Assembly: GCF_029760915.1 (NCBI RefSeq)
Contig: NZ_CP121685.1
Location: forward strand, 2,443,001 to 2,507,000
From: Olleya sp. YS
GTDB taxonomy: Bacteria; Bacteroidota; Bacteroidia; Flavobacteriales; Flavobacteriaceae
Length of the DNA: 64,000 nt
Direction: 5' to 3'
Position 1 is the stretch's first letter, and each line of letters begins with the position of its first letter. Below are positions 27,722 to 36,598 of the stretch, one piece after another. Under the pieces are notes generated by a model. That model ran no database searches and was not told the DNA's origin. It was given only the letters and a program-made list of their open reading frames with translations. The position numbers were made by a program, and so were the translations under genes.

Positions 27722-28825
27722 ATGAAAAATCTACTATTAATTTTGATGATTTTTTGTGCTAATCTTAGTTTCGCACAAGAGTTAGAAGAAGAGTTTTTAC
27801 CAATAGTTGTAGAAGATAAAGAAGCTTTTATGTCTACTAAAACTGGAGAATATGTTTATCGCTCACATGCAGATACTAATCCGGAAGAACTACACACCAC
27901 AGCAAGTGGAGTAGTGTATAATGACATTTCAATTCATAAAGTTGTTAAAGGGGAAACCTTATCTTCAATAGCTAAAAAACATAAATTGGATATTGGCCAG
28001 CTTAAAAAAGATAATACATTAAAATCTAATAATTTAAGTTTAGGGCAAGAATTAAAAATTATTAATCGTGTTTTGGTACCATCTAGTAGTCCAGTAATTA
28101 GTTATGCAGGAGAAGAACGAATTATAGCCAAATTACGACCAGGACAATCACCATCTACATTAGCTCCACCACCACCTGATGTTATGCCAACACCTATTGA
28201 AGCGCCTCAAAAAACGACAAGTCCTGATGCTAAAAAGCCAGTGTCTAGAAACAGTACCTACTATAAACCAATGATAGTTCCAAGCTCTAATGATGTTACT
28301 GAAGAGAAAGAAAAAGTTACGGAACTTGAAGAATCTGAAGAAGTACTAGCAGCAAGAAAACAACTAGAAGAAGCACAGCGACAACTTGAATTAGCAAAAC
28401 TAAAAGCGACTAAAAAAGAAGAAGCTAAACAAGCTGAAGAAGAATACCCAGACGAAATAGAAGTTATTGAATCAGAGGAGCAAGTTCTTAAGGTTGAAGA
28501 AAAAAATGATGATGCTAAAGCAAAATATGATGCTATTCAGGAAAAACTTAAAAAAGTACAAGCATCTAATAATGAGGTTGTAAAAGAAGTGTCTAAAAGG
28601 GAAGCACAAGTTGAAATTTCTGAAGAAGTTATAGAAGAAACTGAAGTAAAAACAGAAACTAAAACAAAAAAGCCAGTCGAAGGAGTTGACTACCACGTCA
28701 TTGTTAAAGGTGATAACCTATATAATTTATCAAAAAAGTATAATACTACAGTAGAAAAATTAACGAAGTTAAACGATGTTAAATTCAATAATTTAAAAAT
28801 TGGACAAAAGCTTAAATTAAAGTAA
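27722..28825 (+). CDS. LysM domain protein with charged coiled-coil linker
   Basis: 367 residues: signal peptide (MKNLLLILMIFCANLSFAQ), a short segment shared with the preceding LysM paralog, LysM 1 (about 77-120, VKGETLSSIAKKH), a Pro-rich stretch (APPPPDVMPTP), a long Glu/Lys/Ala coiled coil (about 195-310) and LysM 2 at the C-terminus (about 322-367, VKGDNLYNLSKKY). No enzyme motif. It looks like a periplasmic spacer or tether that holds peptidoglycan at both ends. 45 bases after the preceding gene. Confidence 0.86.
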   Translation: MKNLLLILMIFCANLSFAQELEEEFLPIVVEDKEAFMSTKTGEYVYRSHADTNPEELHTTASGVVYNDISIHKVVKGETLSSIAKKHKLDIGQLKKDNTLKSNNLSLGQELKIINRVLVPSSSPVISYAGEERIIAKLRPGQSPSTLAPPPPDVMPTPIEAPQKTTSPDAKKPVSRNSTYYKPMIVPSSNDVTEEKEKVTELEESEEVLAARKQLEEAQRQLELAKLKATKKEEAKQAEEEYPDEIEVIESEEQVLKVEEKNDDAKAKYDAIQEKLKKVQASNNEVVKEVSKREAQVEISEEVIEETEVKTETKTKKPVEGVDYHVIVKGDNLYNLSKKYNTTVEKLTKLNDVKFNNLKIGQKLKLK

Positions 28826-28879
28826 AAAATAAATTTGCTTTATCTACGTTTTAAAGTAGATTTATTTACTTTGCAAACT

Positions 28880-29902
28880 ATGTTTAAAAATAAAATTGTC
28901 CCATTTATTATGCTACTAGTTGGCACTACTTGCTTTGCGCAATTAGGTGGACAATCGACTTATCAATTTTTAAACTTAGTATCCTCTCCACGTCAAGCTG
29001 CTTTAGGTGGTAAAGTATTAACTAATATAGATTACGACGTAACTCAAGCAATATATAATCCATCTGCAATTAATCCAGAAATGGATAATCAATTTGCTCT
29101 AAATTTTAGTAACTACTTAGGTGGTATTACCTATGGTACAGCAGCATACGCCTATACATGGGATAGACGTACACAAACTATTCATGCAGGTATGACTTAT
29201 ATAAATTATGGCGATTTTGATGGTTATGACGAAAATGGAATCTCAACTGGTACATTTACTGGTACAGAAGCAGCATTATCGATTGGTTACGCATTGCAAA
29301 TTGGGTATTCAGATTTTTATTTTGGATCTAATGTTAAGTTTATTACATCAAGTTTAGAGCAATACAGTTCTTTAGGGATTGCAACAGACTTAGGTTTAAT
29401 GTACATAGATGAAAAATTAGAATTTCAAGCAGCATTAGTTGTTCGTAACTTGGGTACTCAAATAACAACTTACGCTGGACAGCGAGAAAGTTTACCTTTA
29501 GATATAACTTTAGGTTTATCACAGACTCTAGAGCATATACCATTACGTTGGCACCTAACCTTCGAAAATTTGCAACAGTGGCCAATAGGCGTGTCCAATC
29601 CAGCAAGAGCAACTACAGATTTAGAAGGTAACCAAACTCAAGAAAAAGTTGGTTTTTTAAGTAACGTCATACGTCATACAATTATAGGTGCAGAGTTATT
29701 TCCAGACAAAGGATTTAATATTAGATTAGGTTATAACTTTAGACGTGCAGAAGAACTGCGTATAGTAGACCAACGTAACTTTTCTGGGCTATCTGCAGGA
29801 TTTGCTATCAAAATAAATAATCTTCGCTTTAGTTATACCCATGCTAAATATACTGCAGCTAGTAATGCTAACTTTTTTGGATTGCACATAAATTTGCAAT
29901 AA
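28880..29902 (+). CDS. porQ: type IX secretion system protein PorQ
   Basis: 340 residues from the ATG at 28880 (the longer frame from 28835 has no signal at its start). Signal peptide (MFKNKIVPFIMLLVGTTCFAQ), then an outer-membrane barrel with the PorQ/PorV-type opening 'FLNLVSSPRQAALGGK', 'AIYNPSAINPEMDNQ' and 'YGTAAYAYTW'. PorQ is one of the outer-membrane components of the type IX secretion system that exports gliding and surface proteins in Bacteroidota. Fits the presence of a T9SS-sorted enzyme at 52051. I recall porQ near cmk and lon in related genomes; cmk is not seen here. Confidence 0.8.
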   Translation: MFKNKIVPFIMLLVGTTCFAQLGGQSTYQFLNLVSSPRQAALGGKVLTNIDYDVTQAIYNPSAINPEMDNQFALNFSNYLGGITYGTAAYAYTWDRRTQTIHAGMTYINYGDFDGYDENGISTGTFTGTEAALSIGYALQIGYSDFYFGSNVKFITSSLEQYSSLGIATDLGLMYIDEKLEFQAALVVRNLGTQITTYAGQRESLPLDITLGLSQTLEHIPLRWHLTFENLQQWPIGVSNPARATTDLEGNQTQEKVGFLSNVIRHTIIGAELFPDKGFNIRLGYNFRRAEELRIVDQRNFSGLSAGFAIKINNLRFSYTHAKYTAASNANFFGLHINLQ

Positions 29903-29995
29903 TTTTTTAATTGGTACAGCTTGTTTTAAAAGTGTTTTAAGATTAACAAGATAAAACTTTTGTAACTTGCAAGTAACTATCCAAAGCCACTTACA

Positions 29996-31279
29996 TTGAT
30001 TAAAAAACTAGTTTACTTTATCGTATTAGTACTCATTATTTTTACAGTGTTAATGTATTGGTCTGTATCTTCCACTAAAAAAACGTTTATAAAATCAGAT
30101 TTAGTTAATTATGATAATGTTAATGCTGTAAATTTTAAGTCTTTAGATTCCGTAATGGTTACTGCTAGCTCTTTGTATAAGGCAGATGAGATTAAAACTT
30201 TAATACAAGGGGAACAATATAGACAAGCATGGTCAACACCTATTAAAGTTCCTGTTATGTTTTTAGATACATTGTTTGGAGGTGTAGTTATTTTAAAAGA
30301 AGGAGGTGGTAAACAAACTCATTCTTTAAAATTAATGACTAAAGATAGTATAGAGTTAACACTTAGAGGTGTTAATAAAGATCCTAAAAAACTTATTCCA
30401 GAAGTAGTTAAAACTTTAGGATTAGAAAATTTAATCGTTGATGGAATTTCTGCACAACATCCTTATGGTGCTATTTTAGCAGCAGAATTAGCTGATAAAG
30501 CAAACCTTTTAAATACGAAACCAAAAGTAGTGTTTGTTCCAAAGCAGGAATCCTTAGGACGGTATGCTGATAAATATAGTAATAGGTTGTATTTACTTGA
30601 ATATGAAACAGAAAGTAAAACCAATTGGACCAATTTAGAAAATGTTGTTAACACAATTGATACAGAAGACTTACAAGAATTAAAATTAAAATATCCAGAT
30701 AAAGTTTTTATCAATAAATCAGAATTAATTAGAGCAAGACTATTTGATTTATTGATAGGTGACTGGGATAGGCACACAAAACAATGGGGTTGGGCAGTTC
30801 AAAAAGTTAATGGTAAGTATATTGCTAATCCAATTGCTGGAGACAGAGATAATGCTTTTTTTAATCTTGAAGGACTTATTCCAACTTTACTATCTAATAA
30901 ATATGTTGTTGAAGAATTGCGACCTTTTGAGAATGACATCGACTTTATGCCAGGTTTAGTTTATCCATTTGATAGATATTTTTTAATAAACACACCAAAA
31001 GCTTTATTTATAGAACAAGCAAAACAACTTCAAATTATGCTTAATGATTCTGTATTAGAAGATGCATTAAACGTTTGGCCTGATAGTATTTCAGAATTGG
31101 ATGGTAAGGAGATTATTAATAAAATAAAATCCAGAAGAGATGATTTAGTGGACTATGCTATAGCATTTAAAATTTCAATTGATGAGAAAGGAAAACTAAA
31201 AGAACGCTTGAAAGGATCTGAAGATTTGGATATTGATTCAAAATTATTGGAGTGTTTTGAGTGTTTGGATAGTAATTAA
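29996..31279 (+). CDS. membrane-anchored HipA/Fam20-like kinase-fold protein, uncharacterised
   Basis: 427 residues from a TTG start at 29996; no in-frame ATG precedes the hydrophobic N-terminus (about 4-24), which is a single anchor with the rest outside the membrane. Conserved-looking pieces: GGGKQTHSLKL with the following 'TLRGVNKDPKK' (candidate ATP-binding loop and Lys), 'AQHPYGAILAAELADKA', then GDWDRHTKQWGW and AGDRDNAFF, resembling the catalytic Asp and metal-binding Asp motifs of HipA/Fam20C/CotH-like kinases. The same segments occur, as I recall, in the C-terminal part of certain Bacteroidota metallophosphoesterase/BamA fusions. Activity is inferred. Its stop overlaps the end of the convergent acetyltransferase gene. 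Confidence 0.75.
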   Translation: MIKKLVYFIVLVLIIFTVLMYWSVSSTKKTFIKSDLVNYDNVNAVNFKSLDSVMVTASSLYKADEIKTLIQGEQYRQAWSTPIKVPVMFLDTLFGGVVILKEGGGKQTHSLKLMTKDSIELTLRGVNKDPKKLIPEVVKTLGLENLIVDGISAQHPYGAILAAELADKANLLNTKPKVVFVPKQESLGRYADKYSNRLYLLEYETESKTNWTNLENVVNTIDTEDLQELKLKYPDKVFINKSELIRARLFDLLIGDWDRHTKQWGWAVQKVNGKYIANPIAGDRDNAFFNLEGLIPTLLSNKYVVEELRPFENDIDFMPGLVYPFDRYFLINTPKALFIEQAKQLQIMLNDSVLEDALNVWPDSISELDGKEIINKIKSRRDDLVDYAIAFKISIDEKGKLKERLKGSEDLDIDSKLLECFECLDSN

Positions 31280-31848
31280 AAGTTTTTAAATACACTGTCT
31301 TTAATATTATTCCATTCACGTTTCAATATTCCATAACAACACGTACTACGTCTAAAACCATCAAGCATTACAGTGTCTTCACGCAGAATACCTTCTAGGG
31401 TTGCACCTAATTTTTCTACCGCTTTTCTAGATTTTTGATTGCGCTTGTCAATCCTAAATTCAACTTTTTCAAAATTTAAGGTTTCAAATGCATATTGTAG
31501 CATTAAAAACTTCACATTTTTATTTAAACCAGTCCCTTGAAAATGGTGTCCTATCCATGTCCAACCAATATGTAATACTTTATTTTTAGGATTGATTAAT
31601 CCAAAACGTGTACTTCCAGCATAAGCTTGTTTTAATTTATCGTAAATAATAAATGGTAGTGTAGTGTTGTGGTATAGACCATCTACAGCAATTTGTACAT
31701 AGTCTTTTAATGCTTCTGGAGTAGAAATGTTACTTGGCGAATAATAAATTAAATCCTTTTCTTGAGCAATGTCTATTAAATGCTTGTAATTACTTAAATC
31801 TAAAGGTATTAGTTTTGCATGTTGGTTTTCAAGTGTAGGAGCAGTCAT
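31276..31848 (-). CDS. GNAT family N-acetyltransferase (RimJ/RimL-like)
   Basis: 190 residues from the ATG at 31848; an upstream in-frame start at 31914 would run through the neighbour's 5' region. Acetyl-CoA-binding loop region 'HHFQGTGLNKNVKFLML' and the RimJ/RimL-type C-terminal 'DKRNQKSRKAVEKLGATLEGILRED' are present. It transfers an acetyl group to a protein N-terminus or small amine; substrate unknown. Divergent from the menI-like gene with a 45-base spacer and convergent, overlapping by 4 bases, with the kinase-like gene. Confidence 0.88.
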   Translation of the reverse strand: MTAPTLENQHAKLIPLDLSNYKHLIDIAQEKDLIYYSPSNISTPEALKDYVQIAVDGLYHNTTLPFIIYDKLKQAYAGSTRFGLINPKNKVLHIGWTWIGHHFQGTGLNKNVKFLMLQYAFETLNFEKVEFRIDKRNQKSRKAVEKLGATLEGILREDTVMLDGFRRSTCCYGILKREWNNIKDSVFKNF

Positions 31849-31866
31849 TGTAAGCAGTATGTTTTG

Positions 31867-31874
31867 TATTTTTG
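31867..31874 (+). promoter_or_regulatory. possible -7 promoter element of the menI-menF-menD unit
   Basis: TATTTTTG fits TAnnTTTG, 19 bases before the ATG at 31894. A TTG lies at 31848-31850, giving 16 bases of spacing, shorter than the consensus 19. Confidence 0.45.
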
Positions 31875-31893
31875 TAATCAAAATTAAAGATAC

Positions 31894-32319
31894 ATGAACT
31901 ATTCTAAAGCTCAACTATTAGAAACAGCAAATAAAGCCAGTAAAAATACTTTAATGGAAACCTTAGAGATTGAAATGATTGATTACGGTCAAGATTTTTT
32001 AGTCGCTAAAATGCCTGTTACTCCTAGAGTGCATCAACCAGATGGTGTATTGCATGGTGGTGCGACTGCTGCTTTAGCAGAAAGTGTGGGTAGTTTTGCA
32101 TCTCATATTTTTTTAGATGCCGATAAGCTAATGATAAGAGGTTTAGAAATAACTGCTAACCACTTAAAAAGTGTGTCTTCAGGGTTTATTTATGCTAAAG
32201 CAACCTTTATTCATAAAGGTCGTACAACACAATTATTGGATATTCGTGTTACAGATGAACAGGATAATCTAATTTCTGTGTGTAAGTTATCAACCATTTC
32301 TTTACCCAAAAAGAAATAA
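31894..32319 (+). CDS. menI: hotdog-fold thioesterase, likely DHNA-CoA hydrolase (MenI)
   Basis: 141 residues, a hotdog-fold (PaaI/YdiI type) thioesterase with VLHGGATAALAES and GLEITANHLKS. From memory E. coli MenI (YdiI) has nearly the same pattern (LHGGASVVLAES, GLEINANHVRS), with the Glu of the AES segment acting in catalysis. It lies 3 bases upstream of menF and starts the menF-menD unit, so hydrolysis of 1,4-dihydroxy-2-naphthoyl-CoA in menaquinone synthesis is the best-supported role. A general acyl-CoA thioesterase is the alternative. Confidence 0.82.
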   Translation: MNYSKAQLLETANKASKNTLMETLEIEMIDYGQDFLVAKMPVTPRVHQPDGVLHGGATAALAESVGSFASHIFLDADKLMIRGLEITANHLKSVSSGFIYAKATFIHKGRTTQLLDIRVTDEQDNLISVCKLSTISLPKKK

Positions 32320-32322
32320 AAC

Positions 32323-33435
32323 ATGACAGCTTCAGATTTCTTTAATCAGCTTTCCACTCAACTATCAACTAAATTACCATTTGTAGCTTATAGAAAACCA
32401 AATAGTTTAGAGATTAAGGCATTGCTTCAGAAGGATGCAAATCTACATTATGCAAAGGATTTTGAAGAAAGTGGTTTTGTGTTTTCACCATTTGATAGTA
32501 TTTCAAAAACAATTTTATTTCCTTTAAATCAATGTCATAGTATTTCTTTAGTCGAAAACATTGAAAACATAGATAATGGTAATATTACTGTCGATAATAT
32601 TGAAATAAACGCAAAACAAAATCACATAGCATTAGTCCAAAACGCTATATATGAGATTGAAAGTGGTAGCTTCAAAAAAGTAGTATTGTCTAGAGTGCAA
32701 ATTCAAAATTTTGATAATGAGATTATTGTTCTATTTAAAAAATTATTAGCTAACTATAAAACTGCAATGGTATATTGTTGGTATCATCCAAAAGTCGGAT
32801 TATGGTTGGGTGCCACTCCAGAAACATTACTGCAAGTAGAAGGAAATAGGTTTAAAACAATGTCTTTAGCAGGTACGCAATCTTACACTAACACAACTGA
32901 GGTTGTTTGGAAACCTAAAGAATTAGAAGAACAACAATTAGTGACCGACTTTATAGTTAATAGTTTAAATTCTTCTGTTAGTAGCCTAAAAGTTGGTCAA
33001 ACAGAAACGGTTAAAGCTGGTAAGTTACTACATCTAAAAACAAAAATATCTGCTGTTTTAAAACCTGAAAACGGTTTACTTTCAGTAATTAATATACTGC
33101 ATCCAACACCTGCAGTTTGTGGATTACCAAAAGAAGCTGCAAAAGATTTTATACTAAAAAACGAAGGTTATAATCGTGAGTTTTACACTGGTTTTTTTGG
33201 TGAAATTAATGTTAAACAAACCAAATCCAGAAACACCAACCGAAGAAATGTAGAAAATAATGCTTATGCTTCTGTAAAATCAGTTTCACATCTGTTTGTA
33301 AACTTAAGATGCTTACAAATTAAAGATAATCAAGCGTATATTTATGTCGGTGGTGGCATAACTAAAGATTCTGTCCCAGAACAAGAATGGGAAGAAACTG
33401 TAGCAAAAACTAAAACTGTTAAAAACCTCTTATAA
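32323..33435 (+). CDS. menF: isochorismate synthase MenF
   Basis: 370 residues, chorismate-binding (ADC synthase/anthranilate synthase I fold). The catalytic region is complete: 'FKKVVLSRVQ', 'WLGATPETLLQV', 'MSLAGTQ', 'HPTPAVCGLPKEAA' and the C-terminal 'YVGGGITKDSVPEQEWEET'. Converts chorismate to isochorismate, first step of menaquinone synthesis. It sits between menI and menD, which fits menaquinone rather than siderophore use; no other siderophore genes are near. Confidence 0.94.
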   Translation: MTASDFFNQLSTQLSTKLPFVAYRKPNSLEIKALLQKDANLHYAKDFEESGFVFSPFDSISKTILFPLNQCHSISLVENIENIDNGNITVDNIEINAKQNHIALVQNAIYEIESGSFKKVVLSRVQIQNFDNEIIVLFKKLLANYKTAMVYCWYHPKVGLWLGATPETLLQVEGNRFKTMSLAGTQSYTNTTEVVWKPKELEEQQLVTDFIVNSLNSSVSSLKVGQTETVKAGKLLHLKTKISAVLKPENGLLSVINILHPTPAVCGLPKEAAKDFILKNEGYNREFYTGFFGEINVKQTKSRNTNRRNVENNAYASVKSVSHLFVNLRCLQIKDNQAYIYVGGGITKDSVPEQEWEETVAKTKTVKNLL

Positions 33436-33474
33436 TGGTTTAAAATAGGCTATAGGTTTTGTATTTTTACACTA

Positions 33475-35226
33475 ATGATTAAGTACCCAAAAATTCCGTT
33501 AGCGCAAACCGTTATTCAGCTTTGTAAAGCTAAGAATGTTCAGCATATTATAATCTCTCCAGGAAGCAGAAATGCACCTTTAACCATTGGGTTTACTCAT
33601 GATCCGTTTTTTAAATGCTATAGTATTGTGGACGAGCGTTGCGCTGCTTTTTTCGCTTTAGGAATTGCCCAACAAATCAAACATCCAGTAGCTGTAGTAT
33701 GTACATCTGGTAGTGCGTTACTTAATTATTACCCAGCAGTTTCAGAAGCTTTTTATAGTCATATTCCACTAGTAGTTTTAAGTGCAGATAGACCTAAATA
33801 TTTAGTCGGAATTGGTGATGGACAAACTATAAATCAAGACAATGTTTACCAGAATCACATTCATTATTCAGCAAATTTAAAGCAAGACTTGCATCCAGAT
33901 AAGGATAACGCTTTCGCGGAAGACTTGCCGATTATGAAGAGTATTGAGAATAAAATTGAAAAATATTTAGGTTTACAAGAAAGTATCCAACAACAAAACG
34001 AAACAGAAATTAACAAAGCACTAAATATAGCTATTACAGTAGAAGGTCCTGTACATATCAATATACCGTTTGACGAACCGTTATATGACATGGTTGAAGA
34101 ACTATCAGTCAATCCAAAGATAATTCCTATAACAACTAATGAAGTTAATGAAGAGTATAAAGAATATGTTGACATTTGGAACAACTCATCTAAAAAGCTA
34201 GTATTGGTTGGTGTTTTACCACCAAATAGTGTGGAGCAAAACTATTTAAACAGTCTTGCAAACGATGAAAGTGTACTAGTATTAACAGAAACCACATCCA
34301 ATTTGCACCATGATAAATTTTGTTCAAGTATTGATAAATTAATTGGTGCTTTAACTGAGGAAGAATTTAAAACATTACAACCCGAAATACTTTTAACTTT
34401 TGGAGGTTTGGTTGTATCAAAAAAAATCAAAAAATTTTTAAGAACATACAAGCCTAAACACCATTGGCATATTGCGGAGCAAGGTGCTAATGATACGTTT
34501 TTTGTGTTAAATAAAGTCTTTAAACAGTCTGTAAATTCGTTTTTTAAGCAATTTTTACCACTAACACAACACGTAAAAAGTAATTATAATCCGTTTTGGA
34601 GTCATCAAATGGATACGCGAAATAAAAAGCATGATCAATACATGCAACGTATATCGTTTTCAGATTTTAAAGCTTTTGATATTATTTTAAATAGTATACC
34701 TAATTATAGTCAACTTCAGGTTGGTAATAGTTCTGCAATACGTTACACACAACTGTTTAATATTAATAAAACAGTTGAGGTTTTTTGTAATAGAGGAACA
34801 AGCGGAATTGATGGTAGTACAAGCACAGCAATTGGAGCTGCTTTGGCTAATCCTAAACCGACAGTTTTTATTACTGGAGATTTAAGTTTTTTCTATGATA
34901 GTAATGCATTATGGAATAATTATATACCTAAAACCTTCAGAATAATTCTTATTAACAATCAAGGTGGAGGTATTTTTAGAATTCTTCCAGGACATAAAAA
35001 CACAGAAAATTTTGATCAATATTTTGAAACTAAACATCAACTTACAGCCCAACATTTATGTAGTATGTTTAATTTTGATTATGTAGTTGCTAGTAATGAA
35101 AATGAGTTAACAACTGCATTATCAACTTTTTATAATGACAATGATTCGCCCAAATTATTAGAAATTATGACACCATCAACTGATAATGATTCTATATTAT
35201 TAGATTATTTTCAATTTGTGAAATAA
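33475..35226 (+). CDS. menD: MenD, SEPHCHC synthase
   Basis: 2-succinyl-5-enolpyruvyl-6-hydroxy-3-cyclohexene-1-carboxylate synthase, a thiamine-diphosphate enzyme joining isochorismate and 2-oxoglutarate. 583 residues. N-terminal PYR domain with 'ISPGSRNAPLTIGF' and 'VDERCAAFFALG' (catalytic Glu), central domain, and C-terminal PP domain with 'NRGTSGIDGSTSTAIGAA' and the ThDP/Mg motif GDLSFFYDSNALWNN. 39 bases after menF, preceded by TTTTGTATTTTTACACTA, which nearly repeats the stretch upstream of aroQ and may give an extra internal promoter. Confidence 0.95.
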   Translation: MIKYPKIPLAQTVIQLCKAKNVQHIIISPGSRNAPLTIGFTHDPFFKCYSIVDERCAAFFALGIAQQIKHPVAVVCTSGSALLNYYPAVSEAFYSHIPLVVLSADRPKYLVGIGDGQTINQDNVYQNHIHYSANLKQDLHPDKDNAFAEDLPIMKSIENKIEKYLGLQESIQQQNETEINKALNIAITVEGPVHINIPFDEPLYDMVEELSVNPKIIPITTNEVNEEYKEYVDIWNNSSKKLVLVGVLPPNSVEQNYLNSLANDESVLVLTETTSNLHHDKFCSSIDKLIGALTEEEFKTLQPEILLTFGGLVVSKKIKKFLRTYKPKHHWHIAEQGANDTFFVLNKVFKQSVNSFFKQFLPLTQHVKSNYNPFWSHQMDTRNKKHDQYMQRISFSDFKAFDIILNSIPNYSQLQVGNSSAIRYTQLFNINKTVEVFCNRGTSGIDGSTSTAIGAALANPKPTVFITGDLSFFYDSNALWNNYIPKTFRIILINNQGGGIFRILPGHKNTENFDQYFETKHQLTAQHLCSMFNFDYVVASNENELTTALSTFYNDNDSPKLLEIMTPSTDNDSILLDYFQFVK

Positions 35227-35349
35227 TTTTGTCGATAAAATCTGGCGTTAATCGGAAACTTAATATAATTAGATTAAGCCTAAACAAGCAATACAAAAAA
35301 TTTGTACCTTTAAAAAGCTAAAAATTATTAATTTAAAATATTTAAAATT

Positions 35350-35691
35350 ATGAGTAAACGTGATGAGTTAATCGCAAAGTACGCTTCAGATTTAAAAGAC
35401 AAATGTGGCGTTAATGCAGACATGGATTTATTAACTAAAGTTACCATTGGGTGTGGTCCTTCAATATATAATAAAGATGCTGCAACAGTTTCTGGAAGTG
35501 ACCAGTCGGAATTAGATACAGTGAAAAATAATTTTTTAATCAAAAAATTAGGATTAAAAAATAGTGCTGATTTAGATAAAGCAATTGATTCTGTTATGGA
35601 TACTTATGGAAGATCTAACAAAAATAAATATAGAGCAGTAGTCTATTATTTGTTAACTAAGCACTTTAAAAAAGAGTCAGTTTACAAATAG
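35350..35691 (+). CDS. DUF2853 family protein
   Basis: 113-residue, all-helical, Lys/Asp-rich cytosolic protein with no signal peptide. The pattern 'SKRDELIAKYASDLKDKCG' and 'IGCGPSIYNKDAATVSGSDQSEL' and the C-terminal 'KYRAVVYYLLTKHF' are those of the DUF2853 family, which is widespread in Bacteroidota and Proteobacteria and without known function. Monocistronic: 124 bases after menD and closed by its own terminator. Confidence 0.88.
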   Translation: MSKRDELIAKYASDLKDKCGVNADMDLLTKVTIGCGPSIYNKDAATVSGSDQSELDTVKNNFLIKKLGLKNSADLDKAIDSVMDTYGRSNKNKYRAVVYYLLTKHFKKESVYK

Positions 35692-35705
35692 AATAAAAAA
35701 AATAT

Positions 35706-35739
35706 AAAAAAAGCGTTACACTTAAGTAACGCTTTTTTT
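35706..35739 (+). terminator. intrinsic terminator after the DUF2853 gene
   Basis: AAGCGTTAC (35711-35719) / GTAACGCTT (35726-35734) with a 6-base loop, A-run before and T-run after. Confidence 0.92.
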
Positions 35740-35746
35740 ATATGCT

Positions 35747-35754
35747 TACATTTG
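35747..35754 (+). promoter_or_regulatory. -7 promoter element directly before cvfB
   Basis: TACATTTG fits TAnnTTTG exactly and ends 4 bases before the ATG at 35759. Transcription would begin at or within a few bases of the start codon, so the transcript would be leaderless. No clear -33 TTG is present. Confidence 0.5.
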
Positions 35755-35758
35755 CAAA

Positions 35759-36598
35759 ATGATACAAATAGGAGACTACAATACACTTGAAATATTAAGA
35801 GATACAGAGCCTGGTTTATTTTTAGGTGATGAAGATAATAACGAAGTATTATTGCCCAACAGATATGTTCCAGAACATTTTGAAATTGGCAATAAACTTA
35901 AAGTTTTTGTCTATTTAGATAATGAAGAGCGCATCATAGCAACAACTGACGAGCCTTATATTAAACGTGGAGAATTTGCTATGTTGCGATGTAATGAAGT
36001 TACTAAATTTGGTGCTTTTTTAGATTTTGGATTAGTTAAAGAATTATTCTGCCCATTTAAAGAGCAGGCTTTTCCAATGAAAAAAGGAGGTTGGTATTTA
36101 GTGCATTGTTATTTAGACGAAATAACTGAACGTCTCGTGGCTTCAAGTAAGACTAATAGGTTTTTAGACAATAAAGACTTAACAGTATCTCAATTTGATC
36201 AAGTAGAAATTATAGTATCGCACCCAAGTGATTTAGGAATGAATGTTATTGTTAATAATAAACATTCTGGATTAATCTATAAGGATAATATTTTTCAAGA
36301 CATTAGTGTAGGTGATAAACTTAAAGGGATAGTTAAAAAAATAAGACCAGGAAATAAACTAGATATTAGCTTAGGTCAAATAGGTTACAGAAATATAGAG
36401 CCTAATGCTGATAAAATTTTGCAAGAGCTAGAAGATAATAATGGGTATTTATCTTTAACAGACAAGTCTAATCCAGATTTGATTAAAGACCAGTTGCAAA
36501 TGAGTAAAAAAACGTTTAAAAAAGCAATTGGAACGCTCTATAAAAAGAAATTAATAGAAATTAAGGACGACGGAATATATCTTAAGAAGCAAGATTAG
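35759..36598 (+). CDS. cvfB: CvfB-type S1 RNA-binding protein
   Basis: 279 residues with the CvfB layout: tandem S1-like OB domains (about 1-65, 70-135 with GAFLDFGLVKELFCPFKEQ, and 145-215 with HSGLIYKDNIFQDI) and a C-terminal winged helix (about 225-279, KKTFKKAIGTLYKKKLI). CvfB binds RNA and affects virulence-gene expression in Staphylococcus; its target in Bacteroidota is unknown. Cytosolic. Its 3' end overlaps the convergent small ORF by 17 bases. Confidence 0.88.
   Translation: MIQIGDYNTLEILRDTEPGLFLGDEDNNEVLLPNRYVPEHFEIGNKLKVFVYLDNEERIIATTDEPYIKRGEFAMLRCNEVTKFGAFLDFGLVKELFCPFKEQAFPMKKGGWYLVHCYLDEITERLVASSKTNRFLDNKDLTVSQFDQVEIIVSHPSDLGMNVIVNNKHSGLIYKDNIFQDISVGDKLKGIVKKIRPGNKLDISLGQIGYRNIEPNADKILQELEDNNGYLSLTDKSNPDLIKDQLQMSKKTFKKAIGTLYKKKLIEIKDDGIYLKKQD

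Noticed and set aside
29996-31279. Start at an internal ATG of the kinase-like gene
   Set aside because: The first ATG would remove most of the N-terminal anchor, so the TTG at 29996 is kept.
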